Below are positions 12,339 through 24,328 of a DNA stretch of 64,000 nucleotides, piece by piece. Numbering within the stretch: the stretch's first letter is position 1; each line of letters opens with the position of its first letter. Origin of the DNA: Conoideocrella luteorostrata (Eukaryota > Ascomycota > Sordariomycetes > Hypocreales > Clavicipitaceae); contig JASWJB010000082.1 of NCBI GenBank assembly GCA_032433595.1, forward strand, positions 62,001 to 126,000, given 5' to 3'. The notes beneath the pieces are model-generated. The model was not told the origin of the DNA. It ran no database searches and was given only the letters and a program-made list of their open reading frames with translations. The translations under genes and the position numbers were made by a program.

Positions 12339-12680
12339 TTACCTATTTGGTAATAAGTTAATAAAATATAGATCTAACATTAATCTTGTAATGCTCACTT
12401 GTATTAAAGGGCGTAGTAAGATTTTAATCATGAGTTTTTTTTTTTTGTAATGCGTACTCACATTGCTCGTAATAATTGCTGAAACTTCACTGGTTGTACT
12501 AATATGGGTTCCAGGGTCAACTTTATTTTCATTCCTATGCTTATTGCCGCCTCCCGTTGTTTCGATATAGTCGCTTATAACACCTCCGGGGTTATTTTGC
12601 CGGTTGAATTCCAGAGGATCTCGAACATCATATGCCTTGCCAAGATTAAGGAGCAGAAGAATAACGGTGATAAAATACAT
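12339..12680 (-). CDS. Putative small secreted protein, possible ADP-ribosyltransferase-like fragment
   Basis: The frame starts with ATG 12680. A hydrophobic leader (MYFITVILLLLNLGKA) resembles a signal peptide with cleavage before YDV. Just after it comes YDVRDPLEF...NPGG, then, ~35 residues on, DPGTHISTTSEVSA. An Arg-Asp followed by Gly-Gly and then a Ser-Thr-Thr block is the spacing of the R and STS motifs of secreted ADP-ribosyltransferases of the heat-labile enterotoxin type, which are common in insect-associated Hypocreales. This is inference from short motifs. A GTGAGT donor follows at ITSN|, after which the frame runs into a poly-A stretch, so exon 1 probably ends there. No downstream exon carrying the catalytic Glu motif was found. 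It is most likely a truncated or broken gene. Confidence 0.3.
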   Translation of the reverse strand: MYFITVILLLLNLGKAYDVRDPLEFNRQNNPGGVISDYIETTGGGNKHRNENKVDPGTHISTTSEVSAIITSNVSTHYKKKKLMIKILLRPLIQVSITRLMLDLYFINLLPNR

Positions 12681-15560
12681 TTTGAATAACCTTTAGAAGC
12701 AAAAATGGATAGAGACTCTTGCGCTCTCACAAAGAAGCTGTGGTAACTCAGGTAAGTTCTAGGACATTTAAATAGAATAGTTATAGTTACTTTTCACAAC
12801 TCTTCGTATCTAGACCTTAGCTTAATAATTTTCATATTATTATAACTCGTGGGTCTACTCCCCATAGCGTGACTCTCGTTCGAGTCAGTAGTAAGTGCTC
12901 TAATGTCACGGTGGGCACTGGGTTTACCCACTGCGCCAGGAACAAAAAGATCCAGCAGTAGCGGCCGATGCCGAATACCCCCAGTATCCAGCTATATCAG
13001 GCGCCTATCGGCCAGAGTCACCTAACGGGCCCCTGACATCTAAGCTAGTTATGCCACGGACGAAAAGGCGACAGCTCGTTAATATTTTAGTTTAATAATT
13101 AGCACTACAAAAAATAACATATTCGTTGCACGAAAAAACTGAATGCCCTAAGATTATTACAAGCATTGAGGTTGCACTACTCCACCACAAAGCAAGGGGG
13201 AATTCTGTTAGCTAGGTTGATAATTCGTTTGGTCCGTAGATACATGCAAACTCGGGTTTGTCAGCTACCGTTTTTTGGCCTGCATCAGAGATCAATCAGT
13301 TCAAGGGTTTATCTCAACATTGTCGCTAGAATGTCGAAGTCGGGGCATTTAGGGATGGATGTTACATCTGATAATATGATGTCATGATGTCAGCGCCTAC
13401 GATCAATCTGCTCAAGAGAAAGACTCTGACAGTTTTTTACGTAAATGACAAGGTATTACACCTCCTCTTATAGCTGGGCTCCAGCTAATAATTGGGGACA
13501 TTTGACAACGTCGCCGTTCCTATCGTACGATATTGTGTTACAGAGCCGGGAGATTTCCTGTACAATGTCGAGGCCCCCACAACTCGCCGCCCTCATTCAC
13601 TCGGTCAACTGGCTAGATACTTCGCGGGGAATGCGATGAACATCTTCTACCGCACAGGCTCAGACGGCTTTCCGGAGGCTCTAAGCCGCCCAAATACCCT
13701 CTCTCAAAACTCGGTTCATCCGACTATACTTCGGCCTGACTTGCATAAAGAGGAAAACGGATTTGACCTCGGCCTTTGTCGCCAAGCCATGGCGCTGTTC
13801 TAGCCGCACATTGCTCAGTGGGGATCCCAGGTCGGGCTACGGAGAAGAAGAGAACCAGAAAGCGGTTATGACGAAAGGTCAAAGTTAACTTGTCTCCCCG
13901 TCTCACAGCCCTGAAGCGTATGCCGGATTTAACAAAACTGGCGTTCAAGCCGAATCGCTCCGGGTTTCGAGACTTTTGTTTTTGAAGCTGTTGAACCCGT
14001 AACGATTTCTCGTTCTACGATTCTCGTAGTCCTTTTCCATGGTGCAGGCCCATTTATGGGAGATGTATTCCAGCGACATACATAATGCAGAAGACATCAA
14101 TTAGCCAGTCTACAAGCAGTGACTTATCAGTGCATCCAGGGAATGAAGGCAGCGGGCTCGACACCGTTTTAAAGTTAGTACCCATTTGTATTTTAAGAAT
14201 AATTCATGTCGATGCCTAGCGTACGACTAATGAGCCGCGGCGAAACAATTCTCAAAGTAAAATATTCCTCATCTCCTTGTACGTTAAGTCGGTAGATGTT
14301 TGGACAGAATATCGCCTAGCATTTAGGGCTACAATTGTACAGAGTTCATTCACTGCCTTTAGCAAAATTAACGATACGTATAATGTATTCTGTCATGTCA
14401 ACAAAGCCAGCCACCTCCAAAATTTAGAACTGAGAACCTTCATGGCCTGGCGTGCGTTTCCGATTGTGCCAATGAACATCCAAAACAGGTGGGTCAGCCA
14501 CAGTCGGTTCGTCAGGGTTGACCTTCTGAATAGTTCCCTTTTCATCAATTTATTTCCCATCCGCAATAGGGAAACAGCTCTGTGTCCAATTTTTACTTCA
14601 AACGATGCGGCGCCAGGCTGACCAAGATTTTGCTCCATGATGATGATCGCGCTTCTTGTTTGCTGTTGGCGATGGATTTTTGTTGTGCCAAGTGGTATTC
14701 AGCGTGTGTAAGTAATGGCCACAAGAGCAAAGACATACAGGCTTCAGTCTTAAAGTGCAAATTTTGTGCAGTCGGTTCATGGCCGGTTATCTGAATTTTG
14801 GGTTGTTTTATGGCCGGGCGCTGACGTGGGCATCGCATCATGACGAGTGTGTTGCCTAAATTATTGCAGTAGAATTGCGACACCTCAGAGTGACGCTAAA
14901 ACAAGTTTATGCAAATAGAAGGCCATGTTCACAATCTACTTCCCGATTATGTGCCGGGTGTGGCGCCAGGCATGCGCCCTTGATCCTTCGTTCATTCGAG
15001 ATGCATGCTAATTCTGCCGTAAGTCGCACGGCTGAAGAGGCATCATCCGCGAGCGGACTCATAGCTCAACATTGCGTCTACAGTTTAATATACACATACC
15101 GTATATCCGCCACTAACACAACTATCGCACAGAATATTTATTTTTGTCTCTCATACACTAATCTCAACGCGTAGCAATACAGTATTAGACAATTGACCGA
15201 TAATTCAACATTCACAGGAAGTCGTGTGGCGCCGTGTGAGTCAGACCCGCAGCGAACAACAACAAGGTTCGTGCTTGCGTTCGTGACGTAATCACTGTAA
15301 TAATGTAATTCATGGCTTTGCCACGGTATTTCTGACATTTTCTTAAATCGACCTGCATAGCATTAACATCTTTGATGATGAATTCTCAGAAATACTTCTA
15401 CATGTGGTTGAGCAGTGCAACAACATTGCTCCCGACAAGCATTGCACATTATTCCTTTGACTTGCAGCAGTTTTTGCCATTGACATCATAGTCCATGCAA
15501 CCTACCACTTAGACCGAAATCCGCACAGAATTAATATCGAGAACGAATTTACTTAGTCGC
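12681..15560. other. Gene-free region before the chitinase pseudogene
   Basis: No convincing coding frame. At 12963-13012 there is an inverted repeat with arms GGCCGAT and ATCGGCC in a GC-rich island inside AT-rich DNA. A 103-codon plus-strand frame at 13492-13803 begins with ATG but matches nothing I know. The rest looks like decayed sequence. Confidence 0.35.
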
Positions 15561-17580
15561 ATCCATCTTCTTAATTTCATCCTCGGTCTGGTCTGCAGTT
15601 TCCACCTTCTTACCGCAATACGGCGGGTAGCACGAACCCGATGGGTATTCAACTGCAATCTTGCTTACACATGTTCATCGCCGACTGAACTTTGCCCAAA
15701 GCATTGCATCGAGCGACTCGATTTTGGCGGCACGTGCGATCGGCTTCACAAGTGTAACACTCTGGGCGGGAAGGTTGTCGCTTGTGCAAGCCAAATGATC
15801 CTCGGCTAGCTCATTGGTAACCGGCATTGCGACGACGGCGCCATGCGGTCAATATGCGACTTCTGGAAAGGTTCACTTCCCGCTGAATGTCTGCTGCTCG
15901 CAATATGGGCTCTGTGGTACTGATCCACTGGCTCTTCTGTGGCGCGGGTTGCCAGTCTTGCCCCCAAAACTCACAACTGTCTGGCGAATTGGCTATTGTG
16001 AGAGATTCTTCGTCGAGGCTTTGCAATAAGAGACGAACTAACGATCTTGATGTGACAGGTATGACGCATCTCAAATTTGCCTTTACGCTTTCCGACCCGA
16101 ACGGCCTGTCCGTCACAACCCATAAACCAGGCATCAGTCAAACTGTACAAGAATTTCACGCGGCTTCAAAATAAGACCAAAAAATTTGAGACATGGGATT
16201 TCAATTAGCGGCTGGTCATTCAACGATGGCGGGAACCAACCCGACGCCGGAACAGCATTCATCTCCATGGTCAGTGAGTCCGCAAATAGAAGAAGTGTCG
16301 CCGCTGCTTTTCAAGACTTTATGCAAGCATACGACCTTAAAGGTGTGGATATGGATTGGGAATATCCAGTTGCGGACATTCAAGATGGTGTAGAGGCCGA
16401 TACGGATAACTTTGCCGAGCTCGTGGCGGAGCTGAGAGCAAGCTGGGGCAAATCGTTTCGAACCAGCGTTATGCTGCCATCTTCCCATTAACATCCGCAG
16501 TTCTTTATGTGGCCACTATGCAACAGCATATGAACTAGTTCAACGACAAGAGACATAATATCCATGGCGTCCGGGATTACTACAACAAGATTGAGAGACC
16601 TTACATCCAGCCCCCTTACCCAGCTCGTCGAGATTAAACAGACCTGTAGCTCCTCTGACCGTCGGGAGTAGTGCCAGGAAAAGTGACACTTGGTCTGGGC
16701 TAGTACAGGCTGTCGTTTACCGTCGCACAACCTTCTGGCACTCAACCTGATGGAACATGCCGATTCACCGAAGGCGGTTATCTCGGAAAATGCACAAACT
16801 CTGTTGTTACGCTCTCCATCGCTGAGATTAAGGATGTTCTGGCCATAGGAGCGGAAAAAAAGTCCTATGATGCCACTGCTGGATAAGTGGATAAGTTTAA
16901 TCAATAGTCTATGGGTTAGCTACGATGATGGTATTACATGCAACAGAAGATACAGACAGCCAACGGTTTATGCCCTGGAGGAACCATGATCTGGTCTTTG
17001 GACATGGATACCAGAGATAGTGACATCTATGCATGACTTTCTTGGAGCTGGGAAGACAAATGGTGTTGGTGAAGCTCAGGCGCAGTAGTACCAACACTAA
17101 CTGAACAATGCAGCGCTTCAAACATCCACTGTATCATCGTGCTACTGGCCCTTGCGCCACCAAGGCCGCAGCAAGGGATACTTTTATGTTACCGAAGGCA
17201 AAGATCAAGTAGCAAACGTGGTACAGAGCTCCGTCTACCCCGAAGGTCAACACCAAACGCTAAGTTGCGCCCCGGGGACCATAGGGCAATGCCAATGGGA
17301 TGGTTTCCGACGCGTGGGATTGCCACGCAACTCCATGTGCAACGATCCCAAAGCACTTATTGTCGCGCAGAATTACAACACGCTCACGTCCAAAAACGAC
17401 AATCAGCGAGTAGACCTGACCTGCACAGGTGGATATCAGGCATATTGCTGCTCCGGGTTTATCCCGACCCCAAAGACAAACACTGGAAACGTGTGTTTTG
17501 CATGGACAAGAAACTTTCACGAAGTGTGATGCGACACCGACTGTCACACAAAAAATGACGTAGCCAGAGACCACTTTTCA
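15560..17580 (+). pseudogene. Broken GH18 chitinase, subgroup C (killer-toxin-like) type
   Basis: Remains of a secreted chitinase readable only by switching frames. In order: a hevein-type chitin-binding domain at about 15817-15960 (CCSQYGLCGT, then FCGAGCQSC in another frame); the start of the GH18 barrel at 16060-16140 (HLKFAFTLSDPN); the GH18 core at 16186-16491 (ISGWSFNDGG, then LKGVDMDWEYPVA); a later barrel segment at about 16715-17040 (AQPSGTQPDGTC, then GGTMIWSLDMDTRDSDIYA); and a Cys-rich C-terminal part at 17152-17529 (LSCAPGTIGQCQWDGF). Several stop codons and at least two frameshifts separate the pieces. The first Asp of the DxxDxDxE motif is Lys here. A LysM region expected upstream is not recognisable. 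Domain order fits subgroup C chitinases, relatives of the yeast zymocin chitinase subunit. The gene is dead as read. Its neighbour at 20110 carries an Hce2 domain, a usual companion of this class. Confidence 0.85.
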
Positions 17581-19949
17581 TGTGTAGTTATGACCCTTAA
17601 ATAGGCTCATATTTTCCTGTGACACCGACAGACATCATCTTGCAAGGGCGAGGAGTAGGCACAGGCATTATTGCAGGCGGCCTAACTTGTGGCAAATGCG
17701 CCGCGGCAGTCGCTGCCATGGTCCCAGCCGCTCCCTTCACGTTCAGTATATCTTCCCTCGGCGTCATAGCTGAAATTGAAGCCCGTGCGGCCGCCGGAAT
17801 CGCCGTGGCAGCAATATGATTTGCTAAACAGCCTCGGTTAAAACCTCCATCAGCAACAAAGCCTTTTGTTCCTAAATCCAAGAATCTCCTCCGGCCTGTA
17901 GCCTGGTAAGAGCTTGACACATGCCCAATATTCTTAGTAAAAAGTCAACAACAGTCTAGGGCACTTGGGCCACGGAAATGGAGATGTTGGTGACGACCAA
18001 CCCTTCGCACCTGCGTACGAATTCGACTCTCAGACGAAGAGGGGAGCTACACTTTGCTTCGTACAGCTGTTCTAATGTCAGCGCCAGGGTTCAGCGTAAG
18101 TTTCCGTTCATGGAATTGTTCGACACGATTCATTGAGCAGGCAGGCTGGGAGGTGTCCAACTTCGTCATCTGGACATGGATCGGCATCATGTTCGGGCCA
18201 ATTTGAAAATTCTGACCTAAATGTCAAGCGTACCAAAGCCACCTGCTTGGATTTACGTTCGTACAGTGAAAGGCCCGTGGCGACCAGAAAACAGCTACCC
18301 TTTCTTGACTTCGGACCGCTTTGAGGAGGTAAGACGGACATGGGCTTGATTGATGAGACTCTCACGATAGGGGCGTAGCAGGCCTCCCAATTATTGAGCA
18401 GGTCCGGTCGCGGCCACGACAATCAATGCTCTCTGGCATCAGGTGATGATTATCACGAATTGAAAACTGTGGAGATCGACTAGCAAAACCTTTGTTAGCC
18501 TGGTAGAAATGCGCCCAAAGTGATATCAGCGGTGGGGCGGAAACGGAGACTCAATGCAAGCTAGATTTAAACAGATACAAATGACACCCGCGTGCAAGTA
18601 CCTTGGTTGCACTAGAAATGAACAACTCCATAGCGACACAGTTTCGTTCCTTCAAGTTATGCATTTTACGAATCAGTACTTGATGGCTTACGCCACAAAG
18701 AGTCTCTCCCTTCTTCCAAAGATGATCTTAATGGGTGTTCGTGAAGAATCAGCCTCGCCATACCGTGGAGAAGGTTTCCATTATGGGTTTCTCATATTGA
18801 GTTAGCTATTTGCCACCGAGCCGTCGAGAAATATGTCACAGTAGCAAAGGGCTTGGAAAGTCAGACTGGCACTCGTAATGCGCCCATGCCACAAAAGTTC
18901 GTGATATGAGGCTAGTCTGGTGGCGTTTCGGTGGACAATAGCAAGAGAACTTGCGGGTTCCACCCAACGTCCAAAGGTGCTGGTACTGTGGATTATCTTC
19001 TGATACTGTTTTCTGATGTCTCTGTTGACGACTTATGGTCCTCTTGAATACTAGACAAGTACAGGAAAGGTTAGCTCAAATGGAGCGACGGTGGGCAGAG
19101 TCGAGTCTTCCAGAGATGCGTCGGCGATCATGTCAGGAGGCCTCAAATGGGGCCATTCCCCGGCCATTCCGAGGCCATTTCAAGATTATTGAGGCCAAAT
19201 GAGGAGCAATTTGGCCGGAAAAAGGTAGGGTTAGTTTTGCTGCAACAACCTATGTAGGCAGCGTGGCGGTCTAGCCGAGCTTCAACTTGCGGCTCTACCC
19301 TAGAAAACCAACTAGTGGGATCTATACTAGATTCAAGTACTTTCCCCGCGTAGAACTAAGCGCACCTATCCGACGCGATATACTTGAAATAAGAGCAGAA
19401 GCCAAGCCCATAAATTTATTGACAAACATACACGTGTTGCGAGCCTAGCTAGGCGAGACCGCACACGCGACAGATTCTGCCGATAGAAGGGCAGAACTGA
19501 CTTCTCAGAGAGAGGATGTAGAGCTCTTTATTGAAATTTATCATCGTACGTACTTAGGAGTCTCTTGATAACACCTCGCGGCAGTCAACCTTGACCACGC
19601 ACGTGCCGGCCGAGTCCGGCATCCAGCATCCAGCTTCCCACTAGTTAGACAAAACCAGTGGCGTAAAACAACAGGCGCCTTACTAAATTTAGCAATTCCC
19701 CGGTCACGCGCACATCTACGACCCCGGACAAAAGTGGAGGGTATATTCAGATCCGAGCCTAGATCTGAGCCTAAATCTTCGTCCAAGGCCAGCCACTCAG
19801 TTCAGGGCTGTCTGCTACAGCACTTGGGCAAAGTCGGATATGCTTAGCTGGACATTCGAATTCCCACAGTCTCGGGAGACAACAATATCCGAGGTTATTG
19901 AAATGTCCAAACGCGTGGCTGATTTGAAGAAAAATTTCATCTGGCTAAC
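17581..19949. other. Spacer between chitinase pseudogene and Hce2 gene
   Basis: No supported gene. A short plus frame at 17619-17819 is Ala/Gly-rich and might be an extreme C-terminal remnant of the chitinase, but I cannot show it. Around 19150-19190 the word GAGGCCA/GGCCATT recurs, and at 19750-19775 a 13-base direct repeat (GATCTGAGCCTAA type) is present. The stretch 19420-19560 resembles the end of a retroelement long terminal repeat in style but has no clean termini. Confidence 0.35.
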
Positions 19950-19957
19950 TATATAAA
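19950..19957 (+). promoter_or_regulatory. TATA box of the Hce2-domain gene
   Basis: TATATAAA lies 160 bases before ATG 20110 and is followed by a C/T-rich stretch, a common fungal promoter arrangement. Confidence 0.45.
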
Positions 19958-20109
19958 CCGCCCCTTTCCCCCGTCTATTTGGGGCACGTCTCTCGTTTGT
20001 TTACTTCACCAAAAGATCGTGTCTTGTTCTCAAGTCGTCCCTTCACACCAGGTTTTGGAACCCAAAATCCAAGTTTAAGTTTTCCTCCCCGTCACTTCTG
20101 ATCCCGAAA

Positions 20110-22444
20110 ATGTCCACCGTTCCCCTAGGCAAGCATTTGCCGCTCATTCTTTGCTTCTTGCTACTGTGTGCCTATGTAGGTTCGTCGCCGGCAGGAACCA
20201 GGCAGCCTGTTGCCCCGGGTTACTGTAACAGAGACGCCTGCCCACTTGGCTATGATGTAGCAGCATCCAGTGCGGCCCATGGGCCCCTCGGCAACTCAAC
20301 ACACTCCGCACTCCCAAACTCAACCAAGGACTCAAACAGCTTCGCACCTGGTCTCGAGTCACGGCAACCCTCGCCCGTATATGGAGACAGAACCGGCAAC
20401 TGGACCACCCTACAGTGTAGCGACCCAGGCGTCGTCGATATCTGGACACTGACATCTGCCGAGCGGTGGGGAATGATGAACGCTTCTAGCGCCTGGACGG
20501 ATGCCATAAACGTGCATAAAACCATGGGTATAGCACTCAATAAAACGTTTATGGAATCTGTCTCACGCACGTTCCGCGGGCCGGAGCATGTGAGATGTGA
20601 GATTTTGGCAGCATCCCACAATTGCGACATCAAGATGTGTCATGATTTCGTGGGAGACGGTACCGGTCCTGCAGCACACTTTGTCTTCAACTCGCTGGTT
20701 CGAGTCCATCAGGCATGTCGGTTGCGATGATTTCTCCATTTTCCCACGTCCTAGGGCCGAGCTAACGTTGGGAAACTATAAATTACAGATTTACGACAGC
20801 CCCTACAAAGCTATGCACAGAGCCGGCGCCTCTACAATAATTAGCTCGCTTGCGGAGTTTGAGACAGAATTGGCGCCGATGCCTGAAGAATTGGGCCCCA
20901 GAAGGACGCACATGATAAACCTTCAAAGTACGATGATGGCATATGCCATGGGCCTAGTAATGACGGCTCTACCTGGAGGTAAGTGCTGCCTCTGCTACTA
21001 TTAATTTTAAAGACAAGATATACATATATCTTATTTACTAATTTTACAAAATTAAAAGGCGGCGTGCCCACTCTTCTTCTACTAGCTATGAATTCTTTAC
21101 TCACTGGTCTTAATCCGCCAACGGACGGACAGTATGTTTCTCAAAGATTATCAGCTCGGTTAGACAAGTTTACTGATGTTTAAATAATAAACAGTGCAGA
21201 ATGGATAGAAAACGTACACCACCCATTCTCTTCCTATATGGGCGACGTCCTCAGACGTTGGGGCCGGGCCGCAGAGACGTCGGTGGCGACATTGTTTAAC
21301 GGCTCAGACGAGTCCATTTCCACACTAACAGACATCATTTCAGAAGGCAAGCTCATTTCCGGTGCCAGTCACGATGCAAGCATAACGATATCTGGCGACA
21401 AGGATACTGCTTTACAAGCAATAATAACCAAGACCGCTTTTACTCTTGGCGCTCACCCCCTGTGGGCCACAGCTGGGGTTTACCCTTTCATCGCTGACAC
21501 AGGCTACAATTGTGATGTTGAGCATCCCATTCCGGATCACGTTAACCCGCGTAAAATGAAAGATGCTTGGGCTTGCTATCAAAACAGGTCGTATTACTTG
21601 CTTGGTCCCCTGGAAGCACGACAACGTCCAGGCCCGACGACGGCGAAGCCGGATGTCGAGACCGGCTCGGGCCATGGGCCCCGGCTTTTTGATCCCCCCC
21701 CAGGTTTGGAATCTCTTCGTAACAATACCAAATATGGGGGTGTTAAGATTTCAGATTTAATTATTGGGTGGGTAGTCGCGTAGACGCGGCTCGAAATGCA
21801 ATTTTCAACAAATCGGCAGCTAATAAAGTTTTAGATCTGTCCGCACCTATATCCAAAACGGAAATACCAACGACGACAAAGGGGTTAATCTTACAGACAT
21901 GAGGACTCTGGAGGACTTGATGGCTCAGGACCTGACCACACCGGGGGTTATTCGTATACCCGTTTGCCCCCTACCTATGGCATACAAGGCATACATGGGG
22001 CCTGAGCACAGTTTAAGTACAAAACTTGGCATACCAGGGTTCCCATGTATCATCGCGCCGGCTGAAAGTCACTGTAACGAGTCAACATTTGTGGATCAGA
22101 CAAGTGGCCAGTCTCCCAGCGTCTTCGATTGCAGACAGCTTACTAAAATGATTCAAGCCAGTCACGCCAGTGACCTGAAGTGGCGCATTAAGATTAGCCG
22201 AACCGATCACAAAATACTCGCAGAATACGGCGAATGCAAGTTCGGCGCGCGTAGCAACGGCGGAGAGGGCAGAGGCCGCTTCAGCGTCGGCCCACAGGAC
22301 GTCATTGACATCATTCAAGATTCCATCGCGAGATTTGGTCAAAACGGCACGGTTGGCTCCAAAGGGACGTTTAAATGTAAAGGGAAGAGAGGGAAGAAAG
22401 GGATTTCAGAGATACAGGATGCAGAGTGGGAAATTTTTAGATGA
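20110..22444 (+). CDS. Secreted protein with C-terminal Hce2 (ECP2-like necrosis-inducing) domain
   Basis: Five exons: 20110-20712, 20789-20978, 21059-21131, 21195-21767, 21835-22444, giving about 682 residues. Intron 1 appears to use a GC donor (CAG|GCATGT...TTACAG). The others are GT-AG with good branch sites (TACTAAT before 21058). The N-terminus is a signal peptide (HLPLILCFLLLCAYVGSSPA). The ~470-residue middle part has spaced Cys and several N-glycosylation sites; I do not recognise it. The last ~120 residues fit the Hce2 family: STFVDQTSGQSP, then a DC pair, YGECKFGA, a VGPQDVIDIIQDSI helix and a final Cys. Hce2 proteins are homologues of the Cladosporium fulvum ECP2 effector and are thought to act in host damage or competition. 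A Lys/Gly-rich tail follows. It lies 2.5 kb from a chitinase pseudogene of the class often fused to Hce2. Frame and splice sites are intact, so it looks functional. Confidence 0.8.
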
Positions 22445-23331
22445 TGCGCATACTTTTACCCATGATTTGGAGACACTGTGTTGGAACAGCAGTATTAATT
22501 TTACTTATTTTGGCAAATTGAGTGGAAATTGAGTGGAAATCATCACGTCTGGACTACTGCCTCCCTGTCCGAGTTAGTCTTGGGCCTGCGTTAACAACAC
22601 AAACGAGGTGGCAGCTTGAGAGAATCGTTGACGATGCCCATCCAACCATTGTCGTTAAAGCATGGCATCATAGTCTAGCGGGGCTGTGGAAGCTCACTTG
22701 GAGCCAACTATAGCGGCGATTAAAAACAGCAATACAAACTTCGCCAGAGTCTGAAAGGCGTTGCAGAGCTGACCTAGAAGTCTGGGAACCTCAGCGAGAT
22801 GAGGAGCAGGCAATTATTCCGGGATCACCGTGGCGGCATCACAATGTCTTAGGATCCGATGGCGATGATGAAAGTTTGGAACACTGCTCAAGTTTAGACA
22901 GGGGCGTGAAGATGGAGAGCTGGATTTGTTCGAGATCCCTGGGAACCTCAAGACAGTGAGAAATGCAGGCGACCCAATGTAGCATGAACAGAGACAGTAT
23001 CCGCAGCCGGACACGACGGGACACACGGGTGGCCAGATATATATTGGAAATCGGAAAATGAAGGTCTGTCACTGGGAAAACGAGATTCCCCGTACAAATC
23101 GGAAGTTCAAGCCCAAAAGAACAGAGGCAAGTGAAGGGACAGAAATCACAAGGCACAGCTGCAGTCCCCCTTTTTTTCCCTTAGCTTTCTGTCTTTTTCG
23201 GGTGATTTTTAAGCCATTTAAAGCTCTTCATACTAATAATAATTGTTTTTTTTGTCCAGCGGGCATTCGCCACTCTGGTCACTCTGGGGCATGGCACAGG
23301 ACGAGCCGGGCTAGGCTGATATGAGCAGTCT
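22445..23331. other. Gene-free spacer
   Basis: Short frames only; nothing supported on either strand. Confidence 0.4.
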
Positions 23332-23835
23332 TTACTTGTTAGAGACTTCATAAAGATTCTGATACAAGGTTGACGAATAAATCCCGGGTGGGGAGGAATC
23401 CTGGATCAAGGCCAAACCGCTGAATGCTGACAGAATGATGCCAAAGGTGTCGCCTAATGCGTGCTGTACAATGAGCTTACGAACACGCTCATCCATGCTC
23501 ACTCTACACCTCATCCAATCGTACCACCGCATCGCAGTGTAATACTGAGTGGCTCGAAACCTCTTGCACAAATTCCGCAATGATGTTGGTCCACGCGAGT
23601 CAAATTGCATTACTAGGCATGGCGGGCGGAGGAACGAAGCAGGCTGCAGTCACCAATGATCAGCTGTACTGCGAAGTTGAGAAAACCTCACGGATGCCGC
23701 ATCTTCTCCGTCAATCTCGCTGTGATGGCTAGAATGCAATACATTCTGATCAATCAAGTAATGGAGTTGTAGCCATAGGTCTACGAATCGGCTACATATA
23801 TACAGAGTTGAGTTGTCGCAAGGAGCAGCGCCGGA
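23332..23835 (-). pseudogene. 3' part of an unknown gene (two exons), possibly a remnant
   Basis: Two minus-strand open stretches join cleanly: up to 23835-23670, then 23612-23332, across a 57-base GTACAG...CCTAG intron that keeps frame (phase 1). The joined product is ~148 residues and looks protein-like, with helical segments (SRFVDLWLQLHYLIDQNV; VRKLIVQHALGDTFGIIL). Going upstream, a TGA at 23836-23838 closes the frame and I found no acceptor or start that clearly extends it. It is either the end of a multi-exon gene whose upstream exons I missed, or a truncated relic. I recognise no family. Confidence 0.35.
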
Positions 23836-24328
23836 TCATCTGGTTTGGTGCAGGGACATATTGTCTAAACTACTCTCTACATGCTAGTTACCCTCGGTTT
23901 TGTCATTGGTTTCCTTTCATTCTCGATATTCCCATTCATGTCAGTGACCAGACGACGAGACTTGGCCTGGTCACCTATCCTTCGTTGTGGTCAATCCACT
24001 GGAGAAGGGGGAAGGGGAGGGCTTTGCGCTGGTAGCAGATCGAATTCTTTCACAGGCGACAGTACGGCGGCTTCCGTGCTGTACCCTGTATCCAATACGT
24101 TGTCCCGAGGGCAAGGCCATATTGTAACTCTTAATGTTTCGAGCTGAAGGCCAGCCAGCACGTTGCCAGGTTTGTCGCGCTTCGCAGTTGGCGGCGTTGA
24201 GAGTAGGATATTCGCGGCCCGCCCTTGACGACAGCGCAGTCTCGTTTGCCGACTGTGCCAGTCGCAGATGAGGTCGCCTCCGTCACCATTTCCCTGGCTG
24301 GTCCTCTCTCCGCAGGCTTCGCAGGGTT
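23836..24328. other. Short spacer
   Basis: No supported gene; only shadow frames. Confidence 0.35.

Noticed and set aside
12860..13030. Possible tRNA-derived SINE, with TGGCGCAGTGGG-like and GTTCGAGTC-like words
   Set aside because: The A-box-like and B-box-like words lie on opposite strands, so they cannot form one promoter.
16488..16904. A minus-strand frame of 138 codons within the chitinase remnant
   Set aside because: It lies opposite recognisable GH18 fragments and has no motifs; it is a shadow of the pseudogene.
19420..19600. Possible solo LTR beginning TGTTGCGAGC
   Set aside because: No matching CA terminus with a target-site duplication and no second copy in the window.
21059..21131. 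Reading the 20979-21199 segment of the Hce2 gene as one 221-base intron
   Set aside because: Two consensus introns (20979-21058 with a TACTAAT branch site; 21132-21194 with a GTATGT donor) flank an in-frame, protein-like 73-base exon, which fits better.
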